Positions 36,459-45,921 of a DNA stretch of 64,000 nucleotides are shown piece by piece. Each line of letters opens with the position of its first letter. Position 1 is the first letter of the stretch. The DNA lies in assembly GCF_014763045.1 (NCBI RefSeq), contig NZ_JACTAG010000001.1, forward strand, positions 1,674,001-1,738,000, in the 5' to 3' direction. A program made the position numbers and the translations under genes. A model generated the notes under the pieces. That model was given only the letters and a program-made list of their open reading frames with translations, had not been told where the DNA came from and made no database searches. Source of the stretch: Sulfitobacter aestuariivivens. GTDB taxonomy: Bacteria > Pseudomonadota > Alphaproteobacteria > Rhodobacterales > Rhodobacteraceae.

Positions 36459-36479
36459 ATCCACACGGATTTAATCAGA

Positions 36480-36509
36480 AAGGCCCGGCAGCAATGCCGG
36501 GCCTTTTTC
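36480..36509 (+). terminator. Rho-independent terminator after the small exported proteins
   Basis: A perfect 10-bp stem (AGGCCCGGCA / TGCCGGGCCT) with the 4-base loop GCAA is followed at once by a T-run. It ends the transcript of the second small exported gene and, being symmetrical with As before it, could also serve the converging RTX gene. Confidence 0.9.
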
Positions 36510-36544
36510 CGTACTCCCCGCAGCACCGCTCAAGGGGGGCAGCA

Positions 36545-37843
36545 TCAGGCGGGAAAGACCGGGTATTCCTCTATAACAAAGACCGACACATCAAGTTCGG
36601 CCATCTGCACCCCATCAAGGAGCACTGTGTTCGAGATGCCATAGCTCAGCACCGCACCGGCACTGGTCTGGCTAAGCAGGTCCGCCACATCCGGGGCAGC
36701 GTCACCCTGCTGATAGAACAGGGTGACTGTGTCCGCGCTGTCGTCAAAGTCAGTAATCGTATCCTGTCCTTCATCCGCAAAACTCAGGAAGATAAAGCGG
36801 TCCGCCCCGGGACCACCGGTGATCAGATCGTTCCCGGCACCTCCCACTATGATGTCGTCCCCTTCCCCACCGTCGACGGTGTCGTGCCCGACGGCATCAG
36901 GGGCGTTAAGCTGGCTGGGCGCAAAGAGAATGTCGTTGCCTGGCCCGCCCATCAGAACCGCAGACGACAGCCCGCTGTCCAGCGAGTCATTCCCCGCGCC
37001 TCCCTCCAACGTGACCGTCTCGCCCGCACCTTGCACCCATAGCCGATCATCGTAATCGGTGCCGATCATATGTTCGATGGAGATAGGCTCAGCCGACGCA
37101 TATTCTTCGAGCATTCCATTGCCGACAAAGAAAGCAAAACCGTCGTCCTCTGAGGGGTGAAAGCCATCTGGCACCTCGCTCAGGAACACAAGGCCTACCA
37201 GTCCTGTGGGTCCGGCTTCGGTGGTCAGCCCGCTGAAGTCTACCAGATCGACACCCAAACCGCCGTCGTAAATATCGAGGCCTGTGCTGGCGATGATCGT
37301 GTCGTCGCCGCCACCCGCATAGATGCGGTCCAGTTGCGGCGTCGTCAGAAAAAGTTCATCCGCCTCGGTGCCGAAAACCTCGGGTTGCCACCACTAAAGT
37401 TGCAAGGACTCCAGTGTGTAGCTGAAGCCATCGATCTGGAAATTTTCTACATTGGTAAAGACATACTCTTCGCCGTTCGCGTGCGTAAAGCTGACCGTGT
37501 TTTCCGCGATGGTCGTCATCGCGTATGCGCCGCGCAGGCCATCGACAATGGCGGTATCCTCTCCTGCGCCGCCATCGATGTGACCCCCGTCCTTGCCGGG
37601 CATCAGCACGTCATCTCCGGCGCCGCCCAACAGGGTATCGACGCCCGCACCGCCTTCCAGCAGGTCGTTGCCCTCGCCCCCCTCCAGCAGGTCGTTGCCT
37701 GCCCCACCGATCAGCGTGTCGTCGCCCAGTCCGCCGAAAAAGGTATCGTCGCGCCCGCGCCCCTGCAGCAGGTTGTCGTGCTTGTTGCCTTTCTTGGTGA
37801 AACCCGCCGGGGGGCCGGTAAATTCTCTGCCCATCCCACGCAT
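36545..37843 (-). pseudogene. RTX-type calcium-binding repeat protein split by one in-frame TAG
   Basis: One continuous frame of 433 codons is broken only by TAG at 37394-37396. The 149 codons before it hold RTX nonapeptides ([20 protein letters not shown] and more) and a beta module ending [16 protein letters not shown]. After the stop the frame continues WWQPEVFGTEADELFL, GGGDDTIIAST, then more repeats (GGEGDDIIVGGAGNDLITGG) and an end domain. No good start follows the TAG; the first is a TTG at 37258. RTX proteins bind calcium outside the cell after type I export. It is either inactivated, read through, or truncated to 149 residues. Confidence 0.7.
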
Positions 37844-38140
37844 GACCTGAACTCCAATAAACTAACTAATAATCTATTAAGTATCGGCGGTGCCGTTGAC
37901 AGGTGTCAACAACCGCAACCGCCGGGCGCACGGAGACCTGTAGGTTAGGATTTCGCAAACGCCGCACCCGCCGCGTTACCGTGGCCTCACACCGCCCTTC
38001 CACCGACGCGATACCGACGGAGCACCGACACGATACCGACGTTGGAAAATGGCGCGGATCGCCCATTAACCTGTTGAAACCACGCAATTCGATGCGGATA
38101 GGGCCATCCCCACCGTCCGCAGGGGTCAGACCCCGTTAAC

Positions 38141-39238
38141 TCAGGTATTGAAGAGAAAGTGCAGCACATCGCCGTCCTTGACGACGTACCCCTTGCCTTC
38201 CGCGCGCATCTTGCCCGCTTCTTTGGCCGGGCCTTCGCCCCCCAGCGTGACGAAATCATCAAACGCAATCGTCTCCGCCCGGATGAACCCCTTTTCGAAA
38301 TCACCATGAATGACGCCCGCCGCCTTGGGCGCCGTTGTGCCAGAAGCGATGGTCCAGGCCCGTGCCTCTTTGGGGCCGACGGTAAAGTATGTCTCCAGGT
38401 GCAGCAGCTCATAGCCCGCCCGGATCAGCCGATCCAGACCCGCCTCCGACAGACCCATTTCCTCAAGAAACATCTGTGCTTCCTCAGGCTCAAGCTGGCT
38501 GATTTCCTCTTCGATCTGAGCCGAGATGATCACATGCGCATTGCCCTGAGCCGCTGCCATCTGGGCAACTTTCGCTGACAAATCATTGCCTTCCGCCGCG
38601 TCGCCTTCGCCCACGTTGCAGACGTAGAGGACCGGCTTGGTGGTCAGCAATTGCAGCATCCGCCAGGCCTTGAGGTCTTCGGCATCCACGTCAACGACGC
38701 GCGCGGGTCTGCCGTCTTCCAGCACCGCCAATGCCATCCTCATCAGGCGTTCCTGCTGCACGGCCTCTTTGTCGCCGCCGCGCACCTTGCGCACGATATT
38801 CTGCAAACGTTTCTCGATGCTTTCGATGTCCGCCAGCATCAGTTCCGTCTCGATGGTTTCCGCATCGGCCACCGGATCCACGCGCCCCTCCACATGGGTC
38901 ACATCCCCATCTTCAAAACAGCGCAGCACGTGGGCGATGGCGTCGACTTCACGGATGTTGGCAAGAAACTGGTTGCCCAGCCCTTCGCCCTTGCTGGCCC
39001 CCTTCACGAGCCCGGCAATGTCCACAAAGGTCATGCGCGTGGGGATGATCTGTTTGGATTGCGCGATGGCGGCCAACTGGTCCAGTCGCGCGTCCGGCAC
39101 AGCGACCTCGCCCACGTTGGGTTCAATCGTACAAAATGGAAAGTTCGCGGCCTGCGCCGCGGCGGTGCGCGTCAACGCATTGAAAAGCGTGGATTTTCCG
39201 ACATTCGGCAATCCAACGATACCCATCTTGAAACCCAT
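38141..39238 (-). CDS. ychF: Redox-regulated ATPase YchF
   Basis: 365 residues, the usual length. P-loop GLPNVGKSTLFNALTRTAAA near residue 8, the switch motif DIAGLVKGASKGEGLGNQFL, and a C-terminal TGS domain (LETYFTVGPKEARAWTIASG) are visible. YchF is an OBG-family P-loop protein that prefers ATP and associates with ribosomes and stress responses. It stands alone here. The 300 bases downstream, before the RTX gene, show no gene; they contain a short direct repeat CGATACCGACG near 38009 and 38031. Confidence 0.96.
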   Translation of the reverse strand: MGFKMGIVGLPNVGKSTLFNALTRTAAAQAANFPFCTIEPNVGEVAVPDARLDQLAAIAQSKQIIPTRMTFVDIAGLVKGASKGEGLGNQFLANIREVDAIAHVLRCFEDGDVTHVEGRVDPVADAETIETELMLADIESIEKRLQNIVRKVRGGDKEAVQQERLMRMALAVLEDGRPARVVDVDAEDLKAWRMLQLLTTKPVLYVCNVGEGDAAEGNDLSAKVAQMAAAQGNAHVIISAQIEEEISQLEPEEAQMFLEEMGLSEAGLDRLIRAGYELLHLETYFTVGPKEARAWTIASGTTAPKAAGVIHGDFEKGFIRAETIAFDDFVTLGGEGPAKEAGKMRAEGKGYVVKDGDVLHFLFNT

Positions 39239-39304
39239 GACCGGCCCTTTCCCAAGAAAACTTGGGTCGTCCTAGGGCGTCACCGGTCCAAGCGCAAGGG
39301 TCGC

Positions 39305-39505
39305 TTAGGATGCGCGACGTTCGCGCCGATCCTCACGGGCCTGAAAGATCAGGATCCAGGCCAGGATGATGAACATCGGATGGGTCAATCCCCCCGAGAA
39401 CACCAGCGCCGGGATCCAGATCAGAAAGGTCAGGATCGCAACAATCGGACGTCCCGTCAGCAGGATCGACAGGGGCGGAAGCAGTATAGCAAGCAAATAG
39501 TTCAT
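39305..39505 (-). CDS. YqaE/Pmp3-family membrane protein
   Basis: About 66 residues from the ATG at 39505. Two hydrophobic helices are seen: MNYLLAILLPPLSILLTGRP and the second, IWIPALVFSGGLTHPMFIIL. LLPPL near the start is the family signature. These small proteolipids sit in the inner membrane and in some organisms affect membrane potential. The charged tail QAREDRRERRAS follows. It is not part of an evident operon and diverges from trpA. Confidence 0.75.
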   Translation of the reverse strand: MNYLLAILLPPLSILLTGRPIVAILTFLIWIPALVFSGGLTHPMFIILAWILIFQAREDRRERRAS

Positions 39506-39627
39506 AGGCTTCAGATAGGCCTCGCCAAAGAAAAATAAAGGGCTGATCCCGCAGGCACACGCATCCTGCATTGCCTTTCCCGCCCGTTTTCGGCATTCCG
39601 GCGCAGACCACGCTGGAAAGGCCCGCC

Positions 39628-40422
39628 ATGACCCGCATCGACGCCAAATTCGCCGACCTCAAAGCCCGGGGGCAGAAAGCCTTTGTGGCCTATGTGATGG
39701 CGGGCGATCCCGACTATGACACCTCGCTTGAAATCGTGCGTGGCTTGCCCGGTGCAGGCGTTGACGTGATCGAACTTGGCCTGCCCTTCACAGATCCCAT
39801 GGCAGATGGCCCGACGATCCAGCTGGCCGGTCAACGCGCACTGGAAGGTGGCATGACGCTCGCCAGAACATTGCAACTGGCCGCGGCATTCCGCGAGGGT
39901 GATGACACGACGCCAATCGTGTTGATGGGGTACTACAACCCGATCTACTCCATGGGGGTTGACGCCTTTCTTGCCGCCGCCAAAGATGCCGGGATCGACG
40001 GGCTGATCATCGTCGATCTGCCCCCCGAGGAAGACAGCGAACTCTGCTTGCCGGCCAATGCAGCAGGCCTCAATTTCATCCGACTTGCCACGCCCACCAC
40101 CGATGATGCCCGCTTGCCACGCGTGGTCGAAAACACGTCCGGCTTTGTCTATTATGTCTCGATCACCGGCATCACCGGCGCGGCAGAGGCTGACGCAGGT
40201 GATGTCGCCCCCGAAGTGGCGCGCATCCAAAAGGCCAGCGGCTTGCCCGTGATCGTCGGTTTCGGCATCAACACACCCGAGAAAAGCCGCGCAATCGCCG
40301 AGGTCGCAGATGGCGTTGTGGTGGGCTCAGCCATTGTCAGCAAAATCGGCAATTGTGACAGCCCGGGCGATGTGCTGGCCTTTGTGAAAACCCTGGCGAA
40401 CGGTGCCCATACCACCGACTAG
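39628..40422 (+). CDS. trpA: Tryptophan synthase alpha subunit
   Basis: About 264 residues from the ATG at 39628, with GGAAAGG just upstream. The family motif [20 protein letters not shown] holds the catalytic Glu and Asp region, and [20 protein letters not shown] is the phosphate-binding end. It cleaves indole-glycerol phosphate to indole for TrpB. It stands alone, 12 kb from trpB, so the pathway genes are dispersed. It converges on a MarR gene. Confidence 0.96.
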   Translation: MTRIDAKFADLKARGQKAFVAYVMAGDPDYDTSLEIVRGLPGAGVDVIELGLPFTDPMADGPTIQLAGQRALEGGMTLARTLQLAAAFREGDDTTPIVLMGYYNPIYSMGVDAFLAAAKDAGIDGLIIVDLPPEEDSELCLPANAAGLNFIRLATPTTDDARLPRVVENTSGFVYYVSITGITGAAEADAGDVAPEVARIQKASGLPVIVGFGINTPEKSRAIAEVADGVVVGSAIVSKIGNCDSPGDVLAFVKTLANGAHTTD

Positions 40423-40434
40423 GCACACCCCATT

Positions 40435-40458
40435 GCTTCATCTTTCCAGTTAAACTCA
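40435..40458 (+). repeat. Dispersed repeat, single arm
   Basis: GCTTCATCTTTCC followed by AGTTAAACTC lies just after trpA. Nearly the same word forms both arms of the stem-loop at 60961-61016. It sits between two converging genes, so it may be the decayed half of a terminator-type repeat shared across the genome. Confidence 0.5.
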
Positions 40459-40499
40459 GTCCCGACCGGCCCCCCTGTCCCGCCGCCGACCGGGCACCG

Positions 40500-40955
40500 C
40501 TACTTGGGATCCCGCGCGGCATCCAGAAAGATGCGCAGTTCTGTCAGCACGGGCTTGATATCCATCAGCTTTTCGCTCTCGAATTCCCGCGTCAGCCTGC
40601 TGAGTTCGGGTGCCAGCGCCGCGATGGTACTGTCACGCAGCATCCGCCCCTTGTCTGTCAGCCAGACCTGCTTTGACCGCCCGTCCTCGGGATTGGGCTT
40701 CAGCACCACATAGCCGCCCTTTTCCAACCCCTTCAGCGTATGCGTCATCGATGTCTTCGGCACCTGGAACGCCCGCGCCATATTGATGGGCAGGGCCCCG
40801 TCACCACGGCGGATCAAATGGTTGAGCACGCTGAAATGCGGCGCGATCAACCCCTCGGGCAGCTGCGCCTCAAGCAAGTCGCGGCTGAGTTGTTCGATGA
40901 TCCCGATCTCGTTGAAGACCTCGAAAAGCAGCATGGGATCGCTGTCATGCGTCAA
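40500..40955 (-). CDS. MarR-family transcriptional regulator
   Basis: 151 residues. The winged helix-turn-helix region reads LPINMARAFQVPKTSMTHTL followed by KGLEKGGYVVLKPNPEDGRS, which is the wing. Family members act as dimers on palindromic sites and are released by phenolic, oxidant or other ligands. The start overlaps the end of the nitroreductase-like gene by 11 bases, so the two are co-expressed. The palindrome at 42072-42101, upstream of that gene and of lldD, is the likely operator. Confidence 0.9.
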   Translation of the reverse strand: MTHDSDPMLLFEVFNEIGIIEQLSRDLLEAQLPEGLIAPHFSVLNHLIRRGDGALPINMARAFQVPKTSMTHTLKGLEKGGYVVLKPNPEDGRSKQVWLTDKGRMLRDSTIAALAPELSRLTREFESEKLMDIKPVLTELRIFLDAARDPK

Positions 40956-42054
40956 TCAGTTTCGCCTCCAACGGCCAGCGCGGGGTGCGCGGAATGCGCG
41001 GACCATAGCCGACCCGCCCCAGCATTTGAACCGTGTGGCCCTCACGCGCAAGCAACGTATGCGCCGCCGCGTAATGCGGTGCCATTTCGGGGTATTCCTG
41101 AAGCACCTGACTGACCGGATGCAGGCTTAGCCCCATGGCCGTGGTCTTGAGGTTCAGCCGCAACCAGCGCCGCCCCGCCTCGATCTGGTCCGCCCGCGTG
41201 TTGCCCGCAGAAGTCAACGCCGCATAGCCCGGCGTCGCATGCAGCATCTCGTGATAGATATCGATGCCCTGCTGATAGCTGATGCTGTCGGGGTCAGACA
41301 GATCCTCGCGGTTCATCATCCCCGCCAACATCAGACCTTCCAGAAATGCGCCGCCCAGATCGATACCGTCCGGGCTGGCGTTGATTTCCGCCTTGCCCAT
41401 GCGCATCAGGTCCACGCTTTCTTTCAGCGTGCGCGGGGTTTCATATTCGACCATCCAGGCTTCCCAGGTCAGCGCCTTGAGCGCCTCGACCATGGCCTTG
41501 TCCGTGTAGATGTCGGCGAACATCTCTAGCTCATTGGCCTGCGCCCCCGTGACCTCCTGCGCGGTAAAGGGCTCTTTGCACGACCGGCGCTCCATCATAT
41601 GCGCGGCCAGCGGGTCCGGCATCCCACCTTCGGCAAAAGTGGCGCGCGCAACTGCGGGTGCATCTTCACCATCGGGGAATAATGTAAGATCAACCGCATA
41701 GCCCGCCGCCCCTGCCGCCAGCACCATCTGTTCCACAAAACAGCCAAAGCCGATCATGATCTGGCGGTCAAACGGGTCGGTTTCAGGCAGGCGTTTGGTC
41801 TTGTCGTGATAAATCGTCAGCGCATCATCGCCGTCCAGCCCGACCTGCCAGGGCTGCAGATTATGCGGATTGGGTGCCAGCAAGCCGTAGCTCAGCGCAT
41901 TCTTGCGCGGATCGCCGTAGGTGCCCGCAAGCGCCCAGGGCTGTTGCGCAACACCCGGCGTGCGCGTCCCGACAAAAGCGGCCCCGGCACCGCTGGCCGC
42001 AAGAATCGTACCGCCGCCAATCAGGGCAAGGGTTTTTCGTCTGGAAAGGGTCAT
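40945..42054 (-). CDS. Acg-type nitroreductase-like oxidoreductase with N-terminal Tat-like signal
   Basis: 369 residues. The N-terminus MTLSRRKTLALIGGGTILAA looks like a twin-arginine signal or membrane anchor. The rest resembles the nitroreductase fold of the Acg group: APNPHNLQPWQVGLDG near 60-75 (flavin-binding Asn/Gln region), RRSCKEPFTAQE, and GRVGYGPRIPRTPRWPLEA at the end. Such proteins bind FMN, though many lack proven activity. It is co-transcribed with the MarR gene and shares an operator region with lldD. Export through Tat would fit a cofactor-loaded enzyme. Confidence 0.8.
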   Translation of the reverse strand: MTLSRRKTLALIGGGTILAASGAGAAFVGTRTPGVAQQPWALAGTYGDPRKNALSYGLLAPNPHNLQPWQVGLDGDDALTIYHDKTKRLPETDPFDRQIMIGFGCFVEQMVLAAGAAGYAVDLTLFPDGEDAPAVARATFAEGGMPDPLAAHMMERRSCKEPFTAQEVTGAQANELEMFADIYTDKAMVEALKALTWEAWMVEYETPRTLKESVDLMRMGKAEINASPDGIDLGGAFLEGLMLAGMMNREDLSDPDSISYQQGIDIYHEMLHATPGYAALTSAGNTRADQIEAGRRWLRLNLKTTAMGLSLHPVSQVLQEYPEMAPHYAAAHTLLAREGHTVQMLGRVGYGPRIPRTPRWPLEAKLIDA

Positions 42055-42071
42055 GTCTCACTCCTATTGTT

Positions 42072-42106
42072 CGATATCGCACTATATATGGTGCGATATC
42101 GCACTA
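42072..42106. promoter_or_regulatory. Palindromic and direct-repeat operator between nitroreductase and lldD-type genes
   Basis: An 11-bp arm CGATATCGCAC (42072-42082) faces GTGCGATATCG (42091-42101) across 8 bases. In addition GATATCGCACTA recurs at 42073-42084 and 42095-42106, a spacing of 22 bp or two helical turns. It lies 18 bases from the nitroreductase start and about 80 from the lldD-type start. A MarR dimer from 40500-40955 is the obvious candidate binder. Confidence 0.75.
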
Positions 42107-42184
42107 GTCAAGCCCTTCCCCGCGTTGATTTCGGATGGCCGGATTGATAGGCAGCATAAACAGTTGCCAGCCAAAGGATTTATC

Positions 42185-43351
42185 ATGCCCGTCATCACCA
42201 ATATTGACGACCTCAAGCAGATATACCGCCGCCGCGTGCCGCGCATGTTCTATGACTATTGCGAATCCGGCAGCTGGACCGAACAGACGTTCCGCGAAAA
42301 CTCATCCGACTTTGACAAGATCAGGCTGCGCCAGCGCGTCGCTGTCGACATGACGGGTCGCAGCACCGCGACACAAATGATCGGCCAGGACGTGGCCATG
42401 CCTGTGGCGCTGGCCCCTGTGGGCCTGACGGGCATGCAGCACGCCGATGGCGAAATCAAAGCGGCCACAGCGGCGCGCGACTTTGGCGTGCCCTTCACCC
42501 TGTCCACGATGTCCATCAATTCTATCGAGGACGTCGCCGAGGCCACCCAGGCCCCTTTCTGGTTTCAGCTCTATACCATGCGCGACGAAGACTACGTACA
42601 CCGCCTGATCCAGCGGGCCAAGGACGCCAAATGTTCCGCGCTGGTGATCACGCTGGACCTGCAAATCATCGGCCAGCGCCACAAGGACCTCAAGAACGGC
42701 CTTTCCGCGCCGCCCAAGCTCACGCTCAGCACCATGGCGAACCTGGCGACAAAATGGGGATGGGGACTGGAAATGCTGCGCGCGAAACGGCGCGAATTCG
42801 GCAATATCGTCGGCCACGTCGAGGGCGTATCCGATGCTGCCGATCTGGGTGCCTGGACGGCAGAACAATTCGATCCCTCGCTCGATTGGGCCAAGGTTGC
42901 CAAGCTCAAGGAACTCTGGGGCGGCAAGGTGATCCTCAAGGGCATTCTGGATGCAGAGGACGCGCGCATGGCGCTGAAGGTCGGCGCGGATGCAATCGTG
43001 GTGTCCAATCATGGCGGCCGCCAGCTGGATGGCGCGCTCAGTTCCATTGCCGCACTGCCGTCGATCCTTGATGCCGTCGGCGCGGATATCGAGGTACACA
43101 TCGACAGCGGGATCCGGTCCGGCCAGGACGTGCTTAAGGCGATGGCGCTGGGGGCCAAGGGCACCTACATCGGGCGCGCCTTTATCTATGGTCTGGGTGC
43201 CATGGGACAGGCCGGTGTCACCAAGGCGCTGGAGGTGATCCACAAAGAGCTCGACGTGTCGATGGCGCTGTGCGGTGAGACATCCGTCAAGGACCTGAGT
43301 AAAGATAACCTGCTGATTCCGAAAGACTTTGGCGGTGTCTGGCAAGATTAA
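42185..43351 (+). CDS. lldD: FMN-dependent alpha-hydroxy acid dehydrogenase (L-lactate dehydrogenase type)
   Basis: 388 residues from the ATG at 42185 (MPVITNIDDLKQIYRRRVPR). Family signatures present: YDYCESGSWTEQTFRENSSD, MPVALAPVGLTGMQHADGE, WFQLYTMRD, KGILDAEDARMALKVGADAI, and the catalytic SNHGGRQLDGA with its His and Arg. It oxidises L-lactate or a related 2-hydroxy acid, feeding electrons to the respiratory chain or oxygen. Another member such as glycolate or mandelate enzyme cannot be ruled out. Its end overlaps the converging MFS gene by 4 bases. Confidence 0.9.
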   Translation: MPVITNIDDLKQIYRRRVPRMFYDYCESGSWTEQTFRENSSDFDKIRLRQRVAVDMTGRSTATQMIGQDVAMPVALAPVGLTGMQHADGEIKAATAARDFGVPFTLSTMSINSIEDVAEATQAPFWFQLYTMRDEDYVHRLIQRAKDAKCSALVITLDLQIIGQRHKDLKNGLSAPPKLTLSTMANLATKWGWGLEMLRAKRREFGNIVGHVEGVSDAADLGAWTAEQFDPSLDWAKVAKLKELWGGKVILKGILDAEDARMALKVGADAIVVSNHGGRQLDGALSSIAALPSILDAVGADIEVHIDSGIRSGQDVLKAMALGAKGTYIGRAFIYGLGAMGQAGVTKALEVIHKELDVSMALCGETSVKDLSKDNLLIPKDFGGVWQD

Positions 43352-44601
43352 CCGGGATCGGAATTTTTCAAAAATTCCGGCCCGATTTCTTTCGAAGAAA
43401 TCGCTCCCGCCTGCCGCGCCATGGCCGGAACAAGGGCCAGCGCGACAAGCGCCAGCAGCACCGCCACCGCGACAAATGCCGCGCGCAAACCGAACCCTTC
43501 GGCGACCAGCCCCATCAGCGGCGGTCCGAAAAAGAACGCGCCGTAGCCCAGCACCGAGGCGCGGCTGATCGCGGCCAGTCGCGCCTGTGGTGGCACGATG
43601 CGGCCGACCAGCGACAGCGCAAGCGGTGCCACGACGGAAATGCCCAGGCCCCCCAGCGAAAACCCAAGCAGGGCCATCGGAATGCTCGTGGCCACCCCCG
43701 CCAGCGCAATGCCCGCCGCCGACACCAGCGTGGCCAGCAATATCAGCGTGGTATCGCGCATCCATCCCACCAGCACATGCCCAAACAGCCGCCCGAACCC
43801 CATCGTCAGCCCCAAAAGCGCAGGCCCCAGCGCCCCTTCGCCCGCACTGCCCCCCAGCGTGCGTTCCAGATGCAGCGCGGACCACCCCTCAGAGGCAGAT
43901 TCAGCCAGGAAACCGGCCATCACCACCAGACCACACAGGATCACGAAGAGATGCGGCATCTGGCCTTTGGCCAGCGTAACGCCCGACTCTTCCAGCGTAG
44001 GCGCGCGGTCGCGCGAAAGCCACGCCAACAGACATATCAAGACAAGAAGCAGCCCAAAAATCAGCACCGTCGGCATCTGGGCCTCGCGCAGAACCCCCGT
44101 CGCCAGCGCCGCCCCCGCATAGGCAAAGCTGTAAAGCGCGTGATTGATGTTCATCAGGCTCTGACCGGTCTCGGCCTCGATCTCGCTGACGCGCGCGTTG
44201 ATCAACACGTCCACAATGCCCGACCCCATCGCCGCCAGCGACATGCCCAGCACCATCACCGCAATGCTTCCGGCCAGTCCGGCCCAGAACATGCCAAACC
44301 CCACCATCAGAATGCCAAGCCCAACGGCGCGCCCGCCCAGCACCCGTCGGCAAAACGGCGCCAGCCACATAGCCGCAATCGACGCCAGCGACGCCACGAA
44401 CATCACCAGACCATAGACACCATCCGACGCGCCCACATTTGCCTTGATATCCGGCATCTGCGCAAAATAGGTGGCCCAGGCCACGCCAATGGCCACAAAG
44501 CCCATCAACGGTCTGCGCGACAGGATGATGTCGTGTTTCCAGCTCATCCCGCAGCCGTCGCACGGGCCCACCGGTTTGCCAAGTGCTGTGTTTGGCATAG
44601 G
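43348..44601 (-). CDS. Major facilitator superfamily transporter
   Basis: About 417 residues with 12 hydrophobic segments. It resembles the fucose/sugar-type and BmBPT-like MFS carriers: MGFVAIGVAWATYFAQMPDI, GVYGLVMFVASLASIAAMWL, and an internal VLGYGAFFFGPPLMGLVAEG. The start is unsure; ATG 44601 and ATG 44550 (MSWKHDIILS) both lack a good ribosome site. The last codons are made of two short palindromes, so the C-terminal tail ISSKEIGPEFLKNSDPG is really repeat sequence. The substrate is unknown. Confidence 0.82.
   Translation of the reverse strand, partial: PMPNTALGKPVGPCDGCGMSWKHDIILSRRPLMGFVAIGVAWATYFAQMPDIKANVGASDGVYGLVMFVASLASIAAMWLAPFCRRVLGGRAVGLGILMVGFGMFWAGLAGSIAVMVLGMSLAAMGSGIVDVLINARVSEIEAETGQSLMNINHALYSFAYAGAALATGVLREAQMPTVLIFGLLLVLICLLAWLSRDRAPTLEESGVTLAKGQMPHLFVILCGLVVMAGFLAESASEGWSALHLERTLGGSAGEGALGPALLGLTMGFGRLFGHVLVGWMRDTTLILLATLVSAAGIALAGVATSIPMALLGFSLGGLGISVVAPLALSLVGRIVPPQARLAAISRASVLGYGAFFFGPPLMGLVAEGFGLRAAFVAVAVLLALVALALVPAMARQAGAISSKEIGPEFLKNSDPG
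43359..43403. terminator. Two back-to-back palindromes at the lldD / MFS junction
   Basis: First stem CGGAATTTTT / AAAAATTCCG (43359-43379, 1-base centre), then CGATTTCTT / AAGAAATCG (43383-43403, 3-base centre). Each is a tight hairpin, and T-runs and A-runs within them allow termination in both directions. They serve both converging genes and lie within the MFS coding frame. The same design recurs at 53503-53570. Confidence 0.65.
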
Positions 44602-44714
44602 GTGATCTGCAAGTCCGGGGACACAAATTTGCAACCCCGCATTGGACCATTCGGAACGGCCGCCATAGACTACCCAAAGCCGCACGCACCCATTTGCAAA
44701 AGGAACATCACACC

Positions 44715-45086
44715 ATGGATCTTGGCGCATTTTCCGTCAGCCTCGCTGTCAAAGACCTGACCGCGTCCGTCGCGTTTTACGAAAAGCTGGGGTTTGAACC
44801 CTTCGGCGGCAATCCAGAGGACAACTGGATCATCCTCAAGAACGGGGATCATATCATCGGGCTCTTTCAGGGCATGTTTGACGGCAACATCCTGACCTTC
44901 AACCCCGGGTGGGACCAAAACGCCCAGCCCACAGAGCACTTTAGTGATGTCCGCGAGATACAGCACACCCTGAACGAACGCGGCATCACGCCGGATTCCG
45001 AAGCCGACACGACCACAACTGGCCCCGAAAGCATTATGCTGACCGACCCCGACGGAAATCAGATCCTCATTGACCAGCACCGATAG
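44715..45086 (+). CDS. VOC-family (glyoxalase/bleomycin-resistance fold) protein
   Basis: About 123 residues from the ATG at 44715, with AAAGGA about 9 bases upstream. VOC pattern: SVSLAVKDLTASVAFYEKLG at the start, a middle GDHIIGLFQGMFDG, and the closing IMLTDPDGNQILIDQH, where metal-type Glu/His positions lie. The fold covers glyoxalases, dioxygenases and resistance proteins; the reaction here is unknown. It diverges from the MFS gene. Confidence 0.82.
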   Translation: MDLGAFSVSLAVKDLTASVAFYEKLGFEPFGGNPEDNWIILKNGDHIIGLFQGMFDGNILTFNPGWDQNAQPTEHFSDVREIQHTLNERGITPDSEADTTTTGPESIMLTDPDGNQILIDQHR

Positions 45087-45222
45087 GGTATTGTCCCTGC
45101 CCCGTCGGCTCTTTGACTGTGCAGATTGACCCTTTTCTTATGACCCAATCGCGTCTATAGGCAGCGCTTCACGCGGGGATACAGCCTTGGAGGATTCCCG
45201 CCCTAACCAATTGGAGACTAAA

Positions 45223-45897
45223 ATGGCCGGAGAGATTCCAGATCTTGAAGCCCAGGTACGGACGGGGACAGGCAAGGGCGCCGCTCGTCAGGCACGCCGT
45301 GATGGCATGGTACCGGGGATTGTTTTCGGGGGCGACACAGACCCGCTGCCGATCAACATCCCGTTCAACAAACTGCTAACCATGCTGCGCAAGGGCCGGT
45401 TCAAATCGACGCTCTTCAACATGAAGGTTGATGGTCACGACGACGTCCGCGTCATCTGCCGGGACGTTCAGCGCCACGTGGTCAAGGACTTGCCGACGCA
45501 TGTCGACTTCATGCGCCTCAAGCGCACCACAAAGGTGAACCTCTACATCGGTGTCGAAGTGGCAGGCGAAGAGGATTGCCCGGGCCTGCGTGCCGGTGGT
45601 GTTCTGACCCTGGTCCGTCCCGAGGTCGAATTGATGGTGACCGCCGCTGATATCCCCGAAAGCATCACCGTGGATATCTCCGGTCTTGAGATCGGCGACA
45701 GTGCAACCATTGCAAACGTCAATCTGCCCGCCGGTTCCAAACCGACCATCGACCGCGATTTTGTCATCGCCCAGATCGCCGCACCTTCGGGTCTGGCGTC
45801 GCAGGATGACGACGAAGACGAAGATGTCGCAGCAGACGAAGTGCCGACCACCGAAATGGGCCCGCCCGACGGTGAAGAAGCCGGCGACGACACATAA
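45223..45897 (+). CDS. rplY: 50S ribosomal protein L25/general stress protein Ctc
   Basis: About 224 residues from the ATG at 45223 ([20 protein letters not shown]), with GGAG about 8 bases upstream. The N-terminal L25 domain (binds 5S rRNA) and C-terminal beta TL5 domain ([20 protein letters not shown]) are both present, giving the long Ctc form. The tail is very acidic ([15 protein letters not shown]), as in other alphaproteobacteria. It precedes pth by 2.3 kb with a Nudix hydrolase and PiT gene between. Confidence 0.95.
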   Translation: MAGEIPDLEAQVRTGTGKGAARQARRDGMVPGIVFGGDTDPLPINIPFNKLLTMLRKGRFKSTLFNMKVDGHDDVRVICRDVQRHVVKDLPTHVDFMRLKRTTKVNLYIGVEVAGEEDCPGLRAGGVLTLVRPEVELMVTAADIPESITVDISGLEIGDSATIANVNLPAGSKPTIDRDFVIAQIAAPSGLASQDDDEDEDVAADEVPTTEMGPPDGEEAGDDT

Positions 45898-45921
45898 ACA
45901 CAGGCTGCACAGCCTTACCGG

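Noticed and set aside
42302-43885. 527-codon minus-strand frame opposite lldD
   Set aside because: Its first part is a Gly/Ala/Arg shadow of the MFS gene and the rest is antisense to lldD.
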